From Planctomyces sp. SH-PL62 (GTDB lineage: Bacteria; Planctomycetota; Planctomycetia; Planctomycetales; Planctomycetaceae), in NCBI GenBank assembly GCA_945893045.1, contig CAMDEA010000034.1, forward strand, positions 1 through 55,361: DNA of 55,361 nt, written 5' to 3'. This document shows, in pieces, positions 37,401 to 42,803 of the stretch. Positions within the stretch are counted from its first letter, which is position 1; the number at the start of each line of letters is the position of its first letter. The position numbers and the translations under genes are program-made. The notes beneath the pieces are model-generated. The model saw nothing but the letters and a program-made list of their open reading frames with translations, had not been told where the DNA came from and searched no databases.

Positions 37401-39492
37401 CATCCGGTATCTCGACGCACAGAACACGTTCCCTGGCCACTCGGTTAAACGGGAATCGGTCGTGTACATCAACAAGCCGACCACTGCGCAAATTCGGATC
37501 GTCGAAACGCGAGTGCTTCCCGGCAATCCGAAGCTGAACACCGCCCCCCAGGCCGTGTATCTCAAAGAAACGGATGGGAAGGATCGCAAGGATGTCGCGC
37601 ACGTCGCGTTCGAGGCTCCGCTGACGATCGAGGTTATCGATCCGGACATGGCCAAAGACAGCAAATCCGAAGTGCTGGTCACGCTGACCACGACCGACGG
37701 TGCAATGATCGAAGCCCGCTGTGTCGTCAGCGGTCAGCACGCGCACTTCGGAGTTTATTCGACGGTCGATGCGGAACGCTGGGCGCTCGAAGAAGGCCGA
37801 TTCCTCGGTCAGGTGATTCTGCAACTCGGCAGCAAGGCGAGTGCGGATGTCATCCCGCTCACGTCTGAGATGCCTCGCAATCTCATCGGCGGCGGCAAGC
37901 TGGAGGATTCACAAACCAACTCCGGCAAAGATCGCAGTTTGGTCACGCGAGTTTTGAACCTCACCGGCAAAGACAAGATCATCGCGACCTATGCCGACGA
38001 ACGGCGCCCCGATGCGAAGCCGCGCACCACAGCCGCCGCGGCCTTCCCAAACGGTGCCGGCACATCGCCCGCAACAACCGGCTCCACCAAGACCGCCGCT
38101 GCGACTCAGACCACAAAGCCGGCGATGACCAAAACGGACACCACGAAGTCCGCGACCGGAACGGCGAAGACTGGAACTGGGACGGCGAAGACAACAGCTC
38201 CAGCTCAACCCGTCGCGCCGCCAAAGCCGGAGATTCCGACTGTCACCGCGCAGGCTCGGCTGATCAGCAACGGAGTGCTCGGAGTTGTCGATCGCGATTA
38301 CGACAACGCGATCACGCAACTCCACGTCGGCGAGAAGTTGTATCTGCAAGTCACCGACGCCGATCAAGACTCCTCCGACGAACGCGATCGTGTCGCCGTC
38401 GAGATCACGACCGAGTTCGGCGAGAAAGAAACGGTCCAACTGGAAGAGACGCTGGCTCACAGCGGTGTCTTCACCGGCTCGCTGCAACTGAAGGCGAACG
38501 ACAAACCGACCCCCGACAACTTGAACGCCGATGTGCCGGTCATCGAGTGCTACTTCGGCGACACGCTCAAAGTGAAGTACGTCGATCTCGCGGCCAGCAC
38601 CGAAAGCGGCAAGCTCGAATCCGAGAAGACGATCCCGGTCGTGATCGGCACCGATGGCCTCGTCGCCGCGTTCTCCAAGGCATTCAACGACGAACGGCTC
38701 GCGGTCGAAACCAAGTTCCACATCGCCGAGAGCTTCTTCGAGTTGTTCAAGTCGCACAAAGCCCTCGCTCGCAAGGACGAGGAATTGGCGGACCTGGAAG
38801 CCGGCCGTCGCATCCTGCAAGAAGTGATGGAAGACTACCCCGATCCGAAGTACGTCCCGCGCATTCAATACTTGCTCGGCCAGTTCGCTCAGGAGTTGGG
38901 GCAATGGGATGACGCCGTCGATGCCTACGAACAAATCATCAATCACTACGCCGACCACTTGCTGGCTCCGGACGCGCAGTACAAGTTGGCTCAGTGCTAC
39001 GAAGAGAAGGGTGACTTCGACGCGGCATTGGAGGCTTACGTCACGCTGGCCGCGACGTATCCGAAGAGCCCGTTGATCTCCAACGTGATGATCCGCATCA
39101 GCGATCACTTCTACAAAGCCGAGGAGTACACGATCGCCGCTCAAGTGGGCGAGAAGTTCATCGAGAAGTTCGAAGGCCATCAACACGCTCCGAAGATGGC
39201 GTTCCGCATCGGCCAGTGCTTCTACAAGGCGAAGAAGTTCACCGACGCCGGCAAGTCATTCGATCGCTTCGGCAAGAGCTTCCCGGACGACGCACTCGCG
39301 CCCGACGCCCTGTTCTGGTCCGGCGAGAGCTACCGCATGGGCGGCGCAACCTCCGAAGCCTTCCGCCGCTACAACAATTGCCGCTGGAATCATCCCTCCA
39401 GCGAAGCCGCGAAATTCGCTCGCGGCCGGTTGGCGCTGCCGGAGATGTTGCAGCAGTTCGAATCGGAGGCGAACGCGATTGAGAATCAGTAA
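31477..39492 (+). CDS. giant secreted TPR / Ig-like / discoidin-like scaffold protein
   Basis: A 2671-aa exported protein. The frame is open from 31417, but that part comes from a palindrome; the ATG at 31477 starts the signal peptide (ISYAFGIALVLSSGQAAFAQ). Residues about 30-1150 are TPR-type helical repeats. From about 1300 come four copies of an Asp-rich beta domain, each opening like VTDPDRDLTDEPD and closing like ETGPHTGIFEG (about 1300, 1900, 2050, 2290). Between them are a discoidin-like part (1370-1460; FLTIDMKDLNPVDRVKIWSP), a PA14-like part (about 1505-1565) and a carbohydrate-binding-module-like part (about 1640-1745). A Thr/Ala/Lys-rich linker (about 2190-2250) precedes C-terminal TPRs (2440-2660). 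It shares the Asp-rich domain and TPR ends with the upstream gene. Likely role: a large envelope or surface scaffold; binding partners unknown. Confidence 0.88.
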   Translation: MPRLISYAFGIALVLSSGQAAFAQQANAPAQAATEDSKQLDPVSQEAAKLEADLNKFKDTSPEAAELLVKLTDLYHLHGRVFGLIRAGQRFAAAHPSDPRNQAVMLKSIDGLEAMSRHKELTVSIRQFIQKYPTAPQNVELEERLAKALDKLGDRAKAAETYRAMWQRQPNVNGRKFGEAAVTRLNNGNQAEIFEGCVLAEEMLDKLPAGEFTKLLAANALYRWRQYGQWAKANTLGAKMLAKGLPYTPEETRELQRMQGEQFNYLGQYANAANHYRQVRAIRDDWSALNQLIFSMYYSQAKGAEFEPLVNEFDAKYPDREERFEKRSLLATALIRDGDKARGLEMIKPLLAFNPYLSSVASVFVQNAGTEPAQIQAAEAVLRDALAKNPKYNAYYLRHSLALEICRDRLKDDAKCKAMCREYLDQVPGNDGHSWNILSHLLFQATNDAEFQQDVQRYLAARRKNLHMGTFASYLQSYIDQAKPNKELKDRVAYAVAELKKQNEDPVVALWLKWTHNIYHGPDAQIRANLRATHLATLPDPMWEQLMAEDAYYFRHVPPQVKQREDSARTYLELAKRFPKTRSYLDEALSSVSDYGPIDISKQIFDLFVAQEPLQNNADQWRRLFMIADQHKDQSLAKRTLEYIQKSHAKFGKDSGYASGIGDALTRHQLLAEATAYWQFGRTHDRLSGESAECAARLFTALKTPDERIAFANEMLQTNTNSNTRFAQWAANAYMEKGDIASVERVTRDALTKQQEKTFLAANWDATQWYNMVYGVRTQPDKTKELPPAAKQQIYALVRDINFDWGSSQAQIYHLEGLTPAELLQVPPTKRLLIIADATRKLYADSYRWDQMMAVAQQKVAAKDYISGATLLTGLLTNIPQVDEPRKAVARNLVSQCYTRIGAVGLTIDEKSPIAPLLQAAMYLRLGDERLAIESYTANKKLFDEHRDEVPVDLVLFVCQNLMAAGGNDNLEKVEDTLRSWLIKNEMSTTYDAQTKAGVQLLLAKNFFTAQRYDVARSEYTTVINRFPNTPYSTEAEFGIGETFMAQKVYDQAEAVFEKLATSREADVVVRAEFLRGVLAHRRGDQDEARLIFRNVLDRVPNIELANQALFNLAEVYGSEERFMDQLNLLRTVGRLGRSSKRFHSPGQALSIVVQDSDLGISRGHNKIPVIVRTIPGGDEEIVYLTSGGAGKGLFRTDLETALGQVKKRDKVLQLTGKDQIKCDYPDEFKKEFKSVPLSDVEIKIASTARFEIASQKIVDEKEETFSQKLAREEQEQDNERNRRTQVRPKNQVKPGNQVFLKVTDPDRDLTDEPDTVFVKLTADSGDQVQVAVKETGPHTGIFEGIAQTGELPAGALASDTSIDHSPLMSIDKKKESYWLSEPDGAVPKFLTIDMKDLNPVDRVKIWSPKPDTQIPIRGELLGSNDGEFWFRLASHPEPLKADKLFDEYATMRRRVYAGTFTNYTTWDQVKQLAKSNKPSEEEDVVNGLLWSRADDAEDSKKPFGVIWYGKLVQPKAGAARLQIQGVTTALAIDGVLEMPLGPGNRTVDVWLEKGLHDVTIFAAVNQATQISQAVWARADINRQQVQLGPFLKSDFDLALAEAREVVQTAKPVATEIVLGIDTIKLIKKTEAFGVLKERNPAQIGSWVALEDSAAWEFDGAQQGVYDVYLECAHGGGGGSTFELECAGAKLKGTVPNTGNWTVAQLTRFGTIIIDKPGKQTLSIKPTAIAGGGLMELRSAKLVPAIDARVVQTPGAWEFRFPSNDLRYTRFKINEYLGDAIAVNHVEIGGRGIAHSKVEAGKAADDTERLYIPTDSDVLELSNNNTLEIAGGDVVSAGYTDEFTQNENSNSVLLSEKLFATYFNATVGAINYDFVRLDNGQVQNITKTVVRADPGERFVAEITDYDLDTTIGQDTLEFEVSVNDGEPIKLSAVEKELNQSGTFTKEIDTVLAGSSAADADNTEGKLKVKPGDRIVIRYLDAQNTFPGHSVKRESVVYINKPTTAQIRIVETRVLPGNPKLNTAPQAVYLKETDGKDRKDVAHVAFEAPLTIEVIDPDMAKDSKSEVLVTLTTTDGAMIEARCVVSGQHAHFGVYSTVDAERWALEEGRFLGQVILQLGSKASADVIPLTSEMPRNLIGGGKLEDSQTNSGKDRSLVTRVLNLTGKDKIIATYADERRPDAKPRTTAAAAFPNGAGTSPATTGSTKTAAATQTTKPAMTKTDTTKSATGTAKTGTGTAKTTAPAQPVAPPKPEIPTVTAQARLISNGVLGVVDRDYDNAITQLHVGEKLYLQVTDADQDSSDERDRVAVEITTEFGEKETVQLEETLAHSGVFTGSLQLKANDKPTPDNLNADVPVIECYFGDTLKVKYVDLAASTESGKLESEKTIPVVIGTDGLVAAFSKAFNDERLAVETKFHIAESFFELFKSHKALARKDEELADLEAGRRILQEVMEDYPDPKYVPRIQYLLGQFAQELGQWDDAVDAYEQIINHYADHLLAPDAQYKLAQCYEEKGDFDAALEAYVTLAATYPKSPLISNVMIRISDHFYKAEEYTIAAQVGEKFIEKFEGHQHAPKMAFRIGQCFYKAKKFTDAGKSFDRFGKSFPDDALAPDALFWSGESYRMGGATSEAFRRYNNCRWNHPSSEAAKFARGRLALPEMLQQFESEANAIENQ

Positions 39493-39518
39493 TGAATGCG
39501 ATTGAAAGGGGATTCGAC

Positions 39519-39707
39519 ATGTCCGCAGTTAAAGAGATCGTTGAGGAAATCTTGGAACAACTTCCTGACGATACGACTCTGGAAGAAGTTCAATATCAAC
39601 TCTTTGTCCGGCAGAAGATCGAACAAGGACTGGCGGACGTCGATGCGGGTAAAGTCGTTTCTCACGAGGAAGCCAAGCGGCGGATGCAGAAATGGCTTTC
39701 TCAATAG
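39519..39707 (+). CDS. small antitoxin of a ParE/RelE-type module
   Basis: A 62-aa acidic protein (MSAVKEIVEEILEQLPDD, later LFVRQKIEQGLADVDAGKVV, ending HEEAKRRMQKWLSQ). This layout is typical of small antitoxins encoded before ParE/RelE-type toxins. The frame is open from 39492, but AAGGGGA lies about 7 bases before the ATG at 39519. Its end overlaps the toxin start by 16 bases, as expected for a coupled pair. By family logic it would bind and neutralise the toxin and repress the pair's promoter. No operator palindrome was recognised. Confidence 0.75.
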   Translation: MSAVKEIVEEILEQLPDDTTLEEVQYQLFVRQKIEQGLADVDAGKVVSHEEAKRRMQKWLSQ

Positions 39708-40000
39708 TTTGGACCGACCATGCGCTGAGCGATCTCGACCAGATCGCGAACTACATCTCCCGCGGTTCCAGCGCGTATGCCAGCGGTTTCGTGCGTCAGA
39801 TCATGGATCGAGCGGACTCGTTGGAATTGTTTCCGATGGCCGGAGCCATCATGCCGGAAATTGGTCGTGACGACATTCGCGAAACCTTTGTCAAGAAATA
39901 CCGCCTGATTTATCAAGTCGATCAGAATGAAATTCGAATGCTGGCGGTGATTCACCGAGCCCGTGAATTACCAACCACAATTGTTGACCGTGCCTCCTGA
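39692..40000 (+). CDS. ParE/RelE-family toxin
   Basis: A 102-aa toxin-like protein. The ParE/RelE fold is recognisable: WTDHALSDLDQIANYI at the start, the central ELFPMAGAIMPEIGRDDIRE, then YRLIYQVDQNEIRMLAVIHRARE, whose RLIYQV and HRAR segments are characteristic of the family. ParE members inhibit DNA gyrase while RelE members cut ribosome-bound mRNA; the sequence does not say which applies. It overlaps the antitoxin gene, and the pair sits between the giant TPR gene and the ExbB-type gene. Confidence 0.85.
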   Translation: MAFSIVWTDHALSDLDQIANYISRGSSAYASGFVRQIMDRADSLELFPMAGAIMPEIGRDDIRETFVKKYRLIYQVDQNEIRMLAVIHRARELPTTIVDRAS

Positions 40001-40072
40001 CCCACCGAAATTGAGTCGGCCACTACGGACTGACTTTCCACTTTCACAATCGCCTTCCAAAATTCATCCACC

Positions 40073-41056
40073 ATGACACATCTGATTCTCGCCCTCGCGT
40101 TGTTGGCTCAAGACCCGTTGGACACGCTCGATGCCAAGCAGGGCATCAAGAAAGCAGCGCCTCCCGCCGCAGCCGCCCCGGCGCAGCCCGCTCCTCCGGA
40201 TGCGAAGAGCGCGAAGCCCAGCATTCCGGGCTTTTCCGATGCGGCCGGGCAACCGGCTCCGGACGCCGCGCCGCCGGCCGAGACCAAGTCGGACGCGAAG
40301 CCCGCCGAAGAATCGGTCAGCGATTCCGGCATTGGTTTCGGGGACTGGGTCGACAAGATGATGCACACCGGTGCGATGGGCTTAATGATTCGCGGCGGGA
40401 TTTTCATGTGGCCGATCCTGGGCTGCGGAATTCTGATGATGGGGGTCATCATCGAGCGGTATCGCACTTTGAAAATGCTGACGACCGATGCCAGTGGGCT
40501 TCGACAACAAGTGACTGAATTCCTGCACGACGACAGAGTCGAGGACGCTCTCGCAAGATGCGACGCCGAGCAAGGACCGGTCGCGGCCATTCTTTCGGCG
40601 GGGCTGCGAAAGTTTGTCGTGTTGAGGCGGCTGAATTACGACTCCGGCAAGGTGGAGGAGCAGGTCATCAAGGCGATGGACGACTATGGCGTCCACATCG
40701 TCGCGGCGCTTGAAAAGCATCTGTCGATTTTGGCGACCGTGTCGAGCGTGGCCCCGATGCTCGGCTTTCTGGGAACAGTCAGCGGCATGGTCAACGGCTT
40801 CGATCACATCGTGGCGACGCTCGGCGAACAAAACATCGTGAAGGCTGCGGCCGACGGCATCGCGGAAGCGTTGCTCACGACGGCCCTCGGATTGATCGTC
40901 GGCATTCCCGCGTTCACGGCTTACAACTATTTCACAGGGATCATCAACCAATTCGTGCTGGATGTTGAAGAGACAGCGACCGAGCTGATTGAGACCGTGA
41001 CATTGCAATTGGCAATTGAAAAACGTGAAGCCGAAACAGAAGCGGCGACTGCCTAA
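40073..41056 (+). CDS. MotA/TolQ/ExbB-family proton channel protein
   Basis: A 327-aa inner-membrane protein of the MotA/TolQ/ExbB family, the channel part of proton-driven energy-transfer complexes. A hydrophobic N-terminal end and an Ala/Pro/Lys-rich segment (about 20-85) precede the first family helix (about 104-127; IRGGIFMWPILGCGILMMGV). The second and third helices lie at about 218-245 (ILATVSSVAPMLGFLGTVSG) and 268-292 (LLTTALGLIVGIPAFTAYNY), both with the family signatures GFLGTVSGM and TTALGL. The long N-terminal extension is unlike E. coli ExbB. Two ExbD-type partners follow directly, so a complete motor module is encoded. Confidence 0.93.
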   Translation: MTHLILALALLAQDPLDTLDAKQGIKKAAPPAAAAPAQPAPPDAKSAKPSIPGFSDAAGQPAPDAAPPAETKSDAKPAEESVSDSGIGFGDWVDKMMHTGAMGLMIRGGIFMWPILGCGILMMGVIIERYRTLKMLTTDASGLRQQVTEFLHDDRVEDALARCDAEQGPVAAILSAGLRKFVVLRRLNYDSGKVEEQVIKAMDDYGVHIVAALEKHLSILATVSSVAPMLGFLGTVSGMVNGFDHIVATLGEQNIVKAAADGIAEALLTTALGLIVGIPAFTAYNYFTGIINQFVLDVEETATELIETVTLQLAIEKREAETEAATA

Positions 41057-41074
41057 TCCCCGTCAACCGAGCCT

Positions 41075-41134
41075 CGAACGTTAGGGAGCGGCCGGATACG
41101 GGTGTTCCAGCGGACCGCTCCCTGACGGTCGCGG
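41075..41134. repeat. palindromic repeat, family I, between ExbB-type and first ExbD-type gene
   Basis: Imperfect arms: CGAACGTTAGGGAGCGG (from 41075) against CCGCTCCCTGACGGTCG (to about 41131). The stem lies in the 102-bp gap inside the operon and resembles, in its AGGGAGCG core, families seen elsewhere in the window. Confidence 0.65.
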
Positions 41135-41158
41135 TACGGTTCCGAAGAGTGATTTGAA

Positions 41159-41587
41159 ATGAAATTCCGCCGTTCCACCAAATTGCTTGTCGATGTTCCG
41201 GCTGTGGCTAGCGGGGATATCGCGTTTAATTTGATCGTGTTCTTTCTGGTGTGTGCTTCGACGCAGCCGGACACCGGTCGGTCGCAAATTCTTCCGAAGA
41301 GCGAACAGACTCAAGAGCAGAAGGAACAGGACGAACATCTGACCGTCGATTTGAAGCGCAATGCGATTCTGATCAACGGCGATCCGGTGAAGGTGTCCGA
41401 GGTGAAGGCCCGCGTGAAGGCTAAGCTGGCAGGAAAGTCTCGGCCGGATGACCGCGTCGTCATCGTGAAGAGCACTGATGATGTGCCGTACCACGCTTGG
41501 ATCGAAGTCACTTCGCAAATTGAGGACGCTGGCGGAATCATCACTCTGCAACTTGAGGAAGAACGCACCGTCGACGTACCACAGTAA
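41159..41587 (+). CDS. ExbD/TolR-family protein 1
   Basis: A 142-aa biopolymer-transport protein with a short cytoplasmic N-terminus, one transmembrane helix (about 17-34) and a periplasmic domain. The helix carries the family's protonatable Asp (ASGDIAFNLIVFFLVCAS). The periplasmic domain ends in the usual ExbD strands (RVVIVKSTDDVPYHAWIEVT, then QIEDAGGIITLQL). Such proteins convert proton flow through the ExbB-type channel into movement. A second, different ExbD follows; paired ExbD copies often form heteromeric stators. The ATG follows GAAGAG. Confidence 0.9.
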   Translation: MKFRRSTKLLVDVPAVASGDIAFNLIVFFLVCASTQPDTGRSQILPKSEQTQEQKEQDEHLTVDLKRNAILINGDPVKVSEVKARVKAKLAGKSRPDDRVVIVKSTDDVPYHAWIEVTSQIEDAGGIITLQLEEERTVDVPQ

Positions 41588-41600
41588 ATGGAAGCTAAAT

Positions 41601-41703
41601 CCACCGGGCTTGTCCCAGTGGCTCGCGGTCTTTTGCACGACTCGAGGGGATGACTCACACGAGTCGTGCAGAAGCCTGACAACCACCGGGGCAAGCCCGG
41701 TGG
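41601..41703. repeat. palindromic repeat, family J, between the two ExbD-type genes
   Basis: Outer arms CCACCGGGCTTGTCCCAGTG (from 41601) and GGGGCAAGCCCGGTGG (to 41703), with an inner stem GCACGACTCG / CGAGTCGTGC. A related copy lies at 51895-52011. It sits 15 bp before the second ExbD start, close enough to influence translation. Confidence 0.8.
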
Positions 41704-41718
41704 GGTGGAAGTTGTTCG

Positions 41719-42126
41719 ATGAAAATGAAACGCGGAAAACCGAAAGTGGATATCCCCAGTGTGGCGATGGGGGATATTGCTTTTAATTTGCTGATCTTTT
41801 TCGTCATTCTGGCTCAGTCGCAGGATGACAGTCATATCCAGTGGACTCCGGCCAAAGCAGATAACCTGAAAGGGGCCGGCTACACGCGAGTCACGGTCAC
41901 CATCGACAAGGATCAGAAGGTCTATCTCAACGGCCAAGAACTTTCCGAAGGTCAGCTTGCCTCGCGAATCGAAAGCAATTTAGGGGACGCTCCAGCCGGC
42001 CAGCGAAAAGTCATGTTGAAGGCTCATAGCGATTGCACGGCGGCAAAGTTCGAGCCGGTGATCGAGGCCATCAGTCAGGCCGGCGGCGAGCTGGTGCATA
42101 TTTTGGAAGACAAGAAGCAGAAGTGA
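41719..42126 (+). CDS. ExbD/TolR-family protein 2
   Basis: A 135-aa ExbD/TolR-type protein with a basic start, one membrane helix (about 15-33; VAMGDIAFNLLIFFVILAQS) bearing the conserved Asp, and a periplasmic domain. The C-terminal part (VTVTIDKDQKVYLNGQELSE, then VMLKAHSDCTAAKFEPVIEA) has the family layout. It differs clearly from the first ExbD copy, so it is a distinct subunit rather than a recent duplicate. It lies in one operon with the ExbB-type and DUF4159 genes. Confidence 0.9.
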   Translation: MKMKRGKPKVDIPSVAMGDIAFNLLIFFVILAQSQDDSHIQWTPAKADNLKGAGYTRVTVTIDKDQKVYLNGQELSEGQLASRIESNLGDAPAGQRKVMLKAHSDCTAAKFEPVIEAISQAGGELVHILEDKKQK

Positions 42127-42130
42127 CCCG

Positions 42131-42190
42131 TCGCTTGACTCTCCGAGTCGAGCCTTCGGACTGTTTGACTCAGAGAGTCGAGCTACGACA
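42131..42190. repeat. palindromic repeat, family K, intergenic copy
   Basis: The left arm runs from 42131 (GTCGCTTGACTCTCCGAGTC) and the right arm (GACTCAGAGAGTCGAGCTAC) ends about 42190, around a loop of about 15 nt. The core GACTCTCYGAGTC is the same as in the in-frame copy at 46601-46664. It lies just after the second ExbD-type gene. Confidence 0.8.
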
Positions 42191-42208
42191 ATCAAACCGA
42201 GGTGTGCC

Positions 42209-42688
42209 ATGGACAAACTGCGTGAGAAACTGACAGAGGATATTCCGCCGAAGACCGGCATGATGAGTGGCGCAAAGCGACTCTCGACGGACGCGGCGGC
42301 GACAACCTCCGAGTTGCGCGACTTCGTGCGCAGCTTGAAAGGCCGCAGTCCGCAAGAAGTCATGGGAATCGTCGCGTCGAACGCGCTGACTCAGGCGATG
42401 ATCGGCTCGACGATTGCGACGGTCGTGTTGCTGGCCGTGCTGACCGTGCCATTCGCCTTCGGCAGCTCAGCGAAAGCCAAGTCCACCAAGCCGGGGGCGG
42501 CTGCCGCCAATGTCGAACCGGCTAGTGCCGACACCACATCCTCGAAGGCCGCGAACTCTGGTGACACGCCTTCGGAAGAGGACATCAAGAAGGCCAGCAA
42601 GGCGATGGGCTTGGACGAAACCAAAACGGCCAACCCGAATAAGAATCCGCTCGACAGCTTCGACAACCTGCTGGACAAGGTGAAGTAG
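42209..42688 (+). CDS. small one-helix membrane protein of the Exb cluster
   Basis: A 159-aa protein with a charged N-terminus (KLREKLTEDIPPKTGMM; SELRDFVRSLKGRS), one hydrophobic helix at about 63-86 (AMIGSTIATVVLLAVLTVPF) and a Ser/Thr/Ala/Lys-rich tail ending PLDSFDNLLDKVK. No known domain is recognised. Its place between ExbD and DUF4159 suggests it belongs to the same envelope complex, perhaps as a linker or accessory subunit. That role is inferred from position only. Confidence 0.75.
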   Translation: MDKLREKLTEDIPPKTGMMSGAKRLSTDAAATTSELRDFVRSLKGRSPQEVMGIVASNALTQAMIGSTIATVVLLAVLTVPFAFGSSAKAKSTKPGAAAANVEPASADTTSSKAANSGDTPSEEDIKKASKAMGLDETKTANPNKNPLDSFDNLLDKVK

Positions 42689-42695
42689 CCAGACC

Positions 42696-42778
42696 CGTAG
42701 GGTGGGTCGAGTCATCGAGACCCACCAAGACGGCAACCCAATTCTGGTGGGGGTCTCGATGACTCGACCCACCCTACG
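42696..42778. repeat. palindromic repeat, family H, before the DUF4159 gene
   Basis: Arms 42696-42727 (CGTAGGGTGGGTCGAGTCAT) and 42745-42778 (ATGACTCGACCCACCCTACG) with one extra G in the right arm, around a 17-nt loop. It is the second copy of the family found at 31359-31458 in the same gene cluster, and it ends 25 bp before the next start codon. Confidence 0.85.
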
Positions 42779-42803
42779 TCGGAAATGAATCTTCCTTCCA
42801 CCG

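Noticed and set aside
41075..42778. CRISPR-like spacing of repeats in the Exb operon
   Set aside because: The repeats belong to different families, are separated by genes, and there are no regular spacers or cas genes.
42689..42803. small RNA gene in the gap with the strong family H hairpin
   Set aside because: The hairpin is explained as a second copy of the 31359-31458 repeat, and there is no independent promoter or terminator signal.
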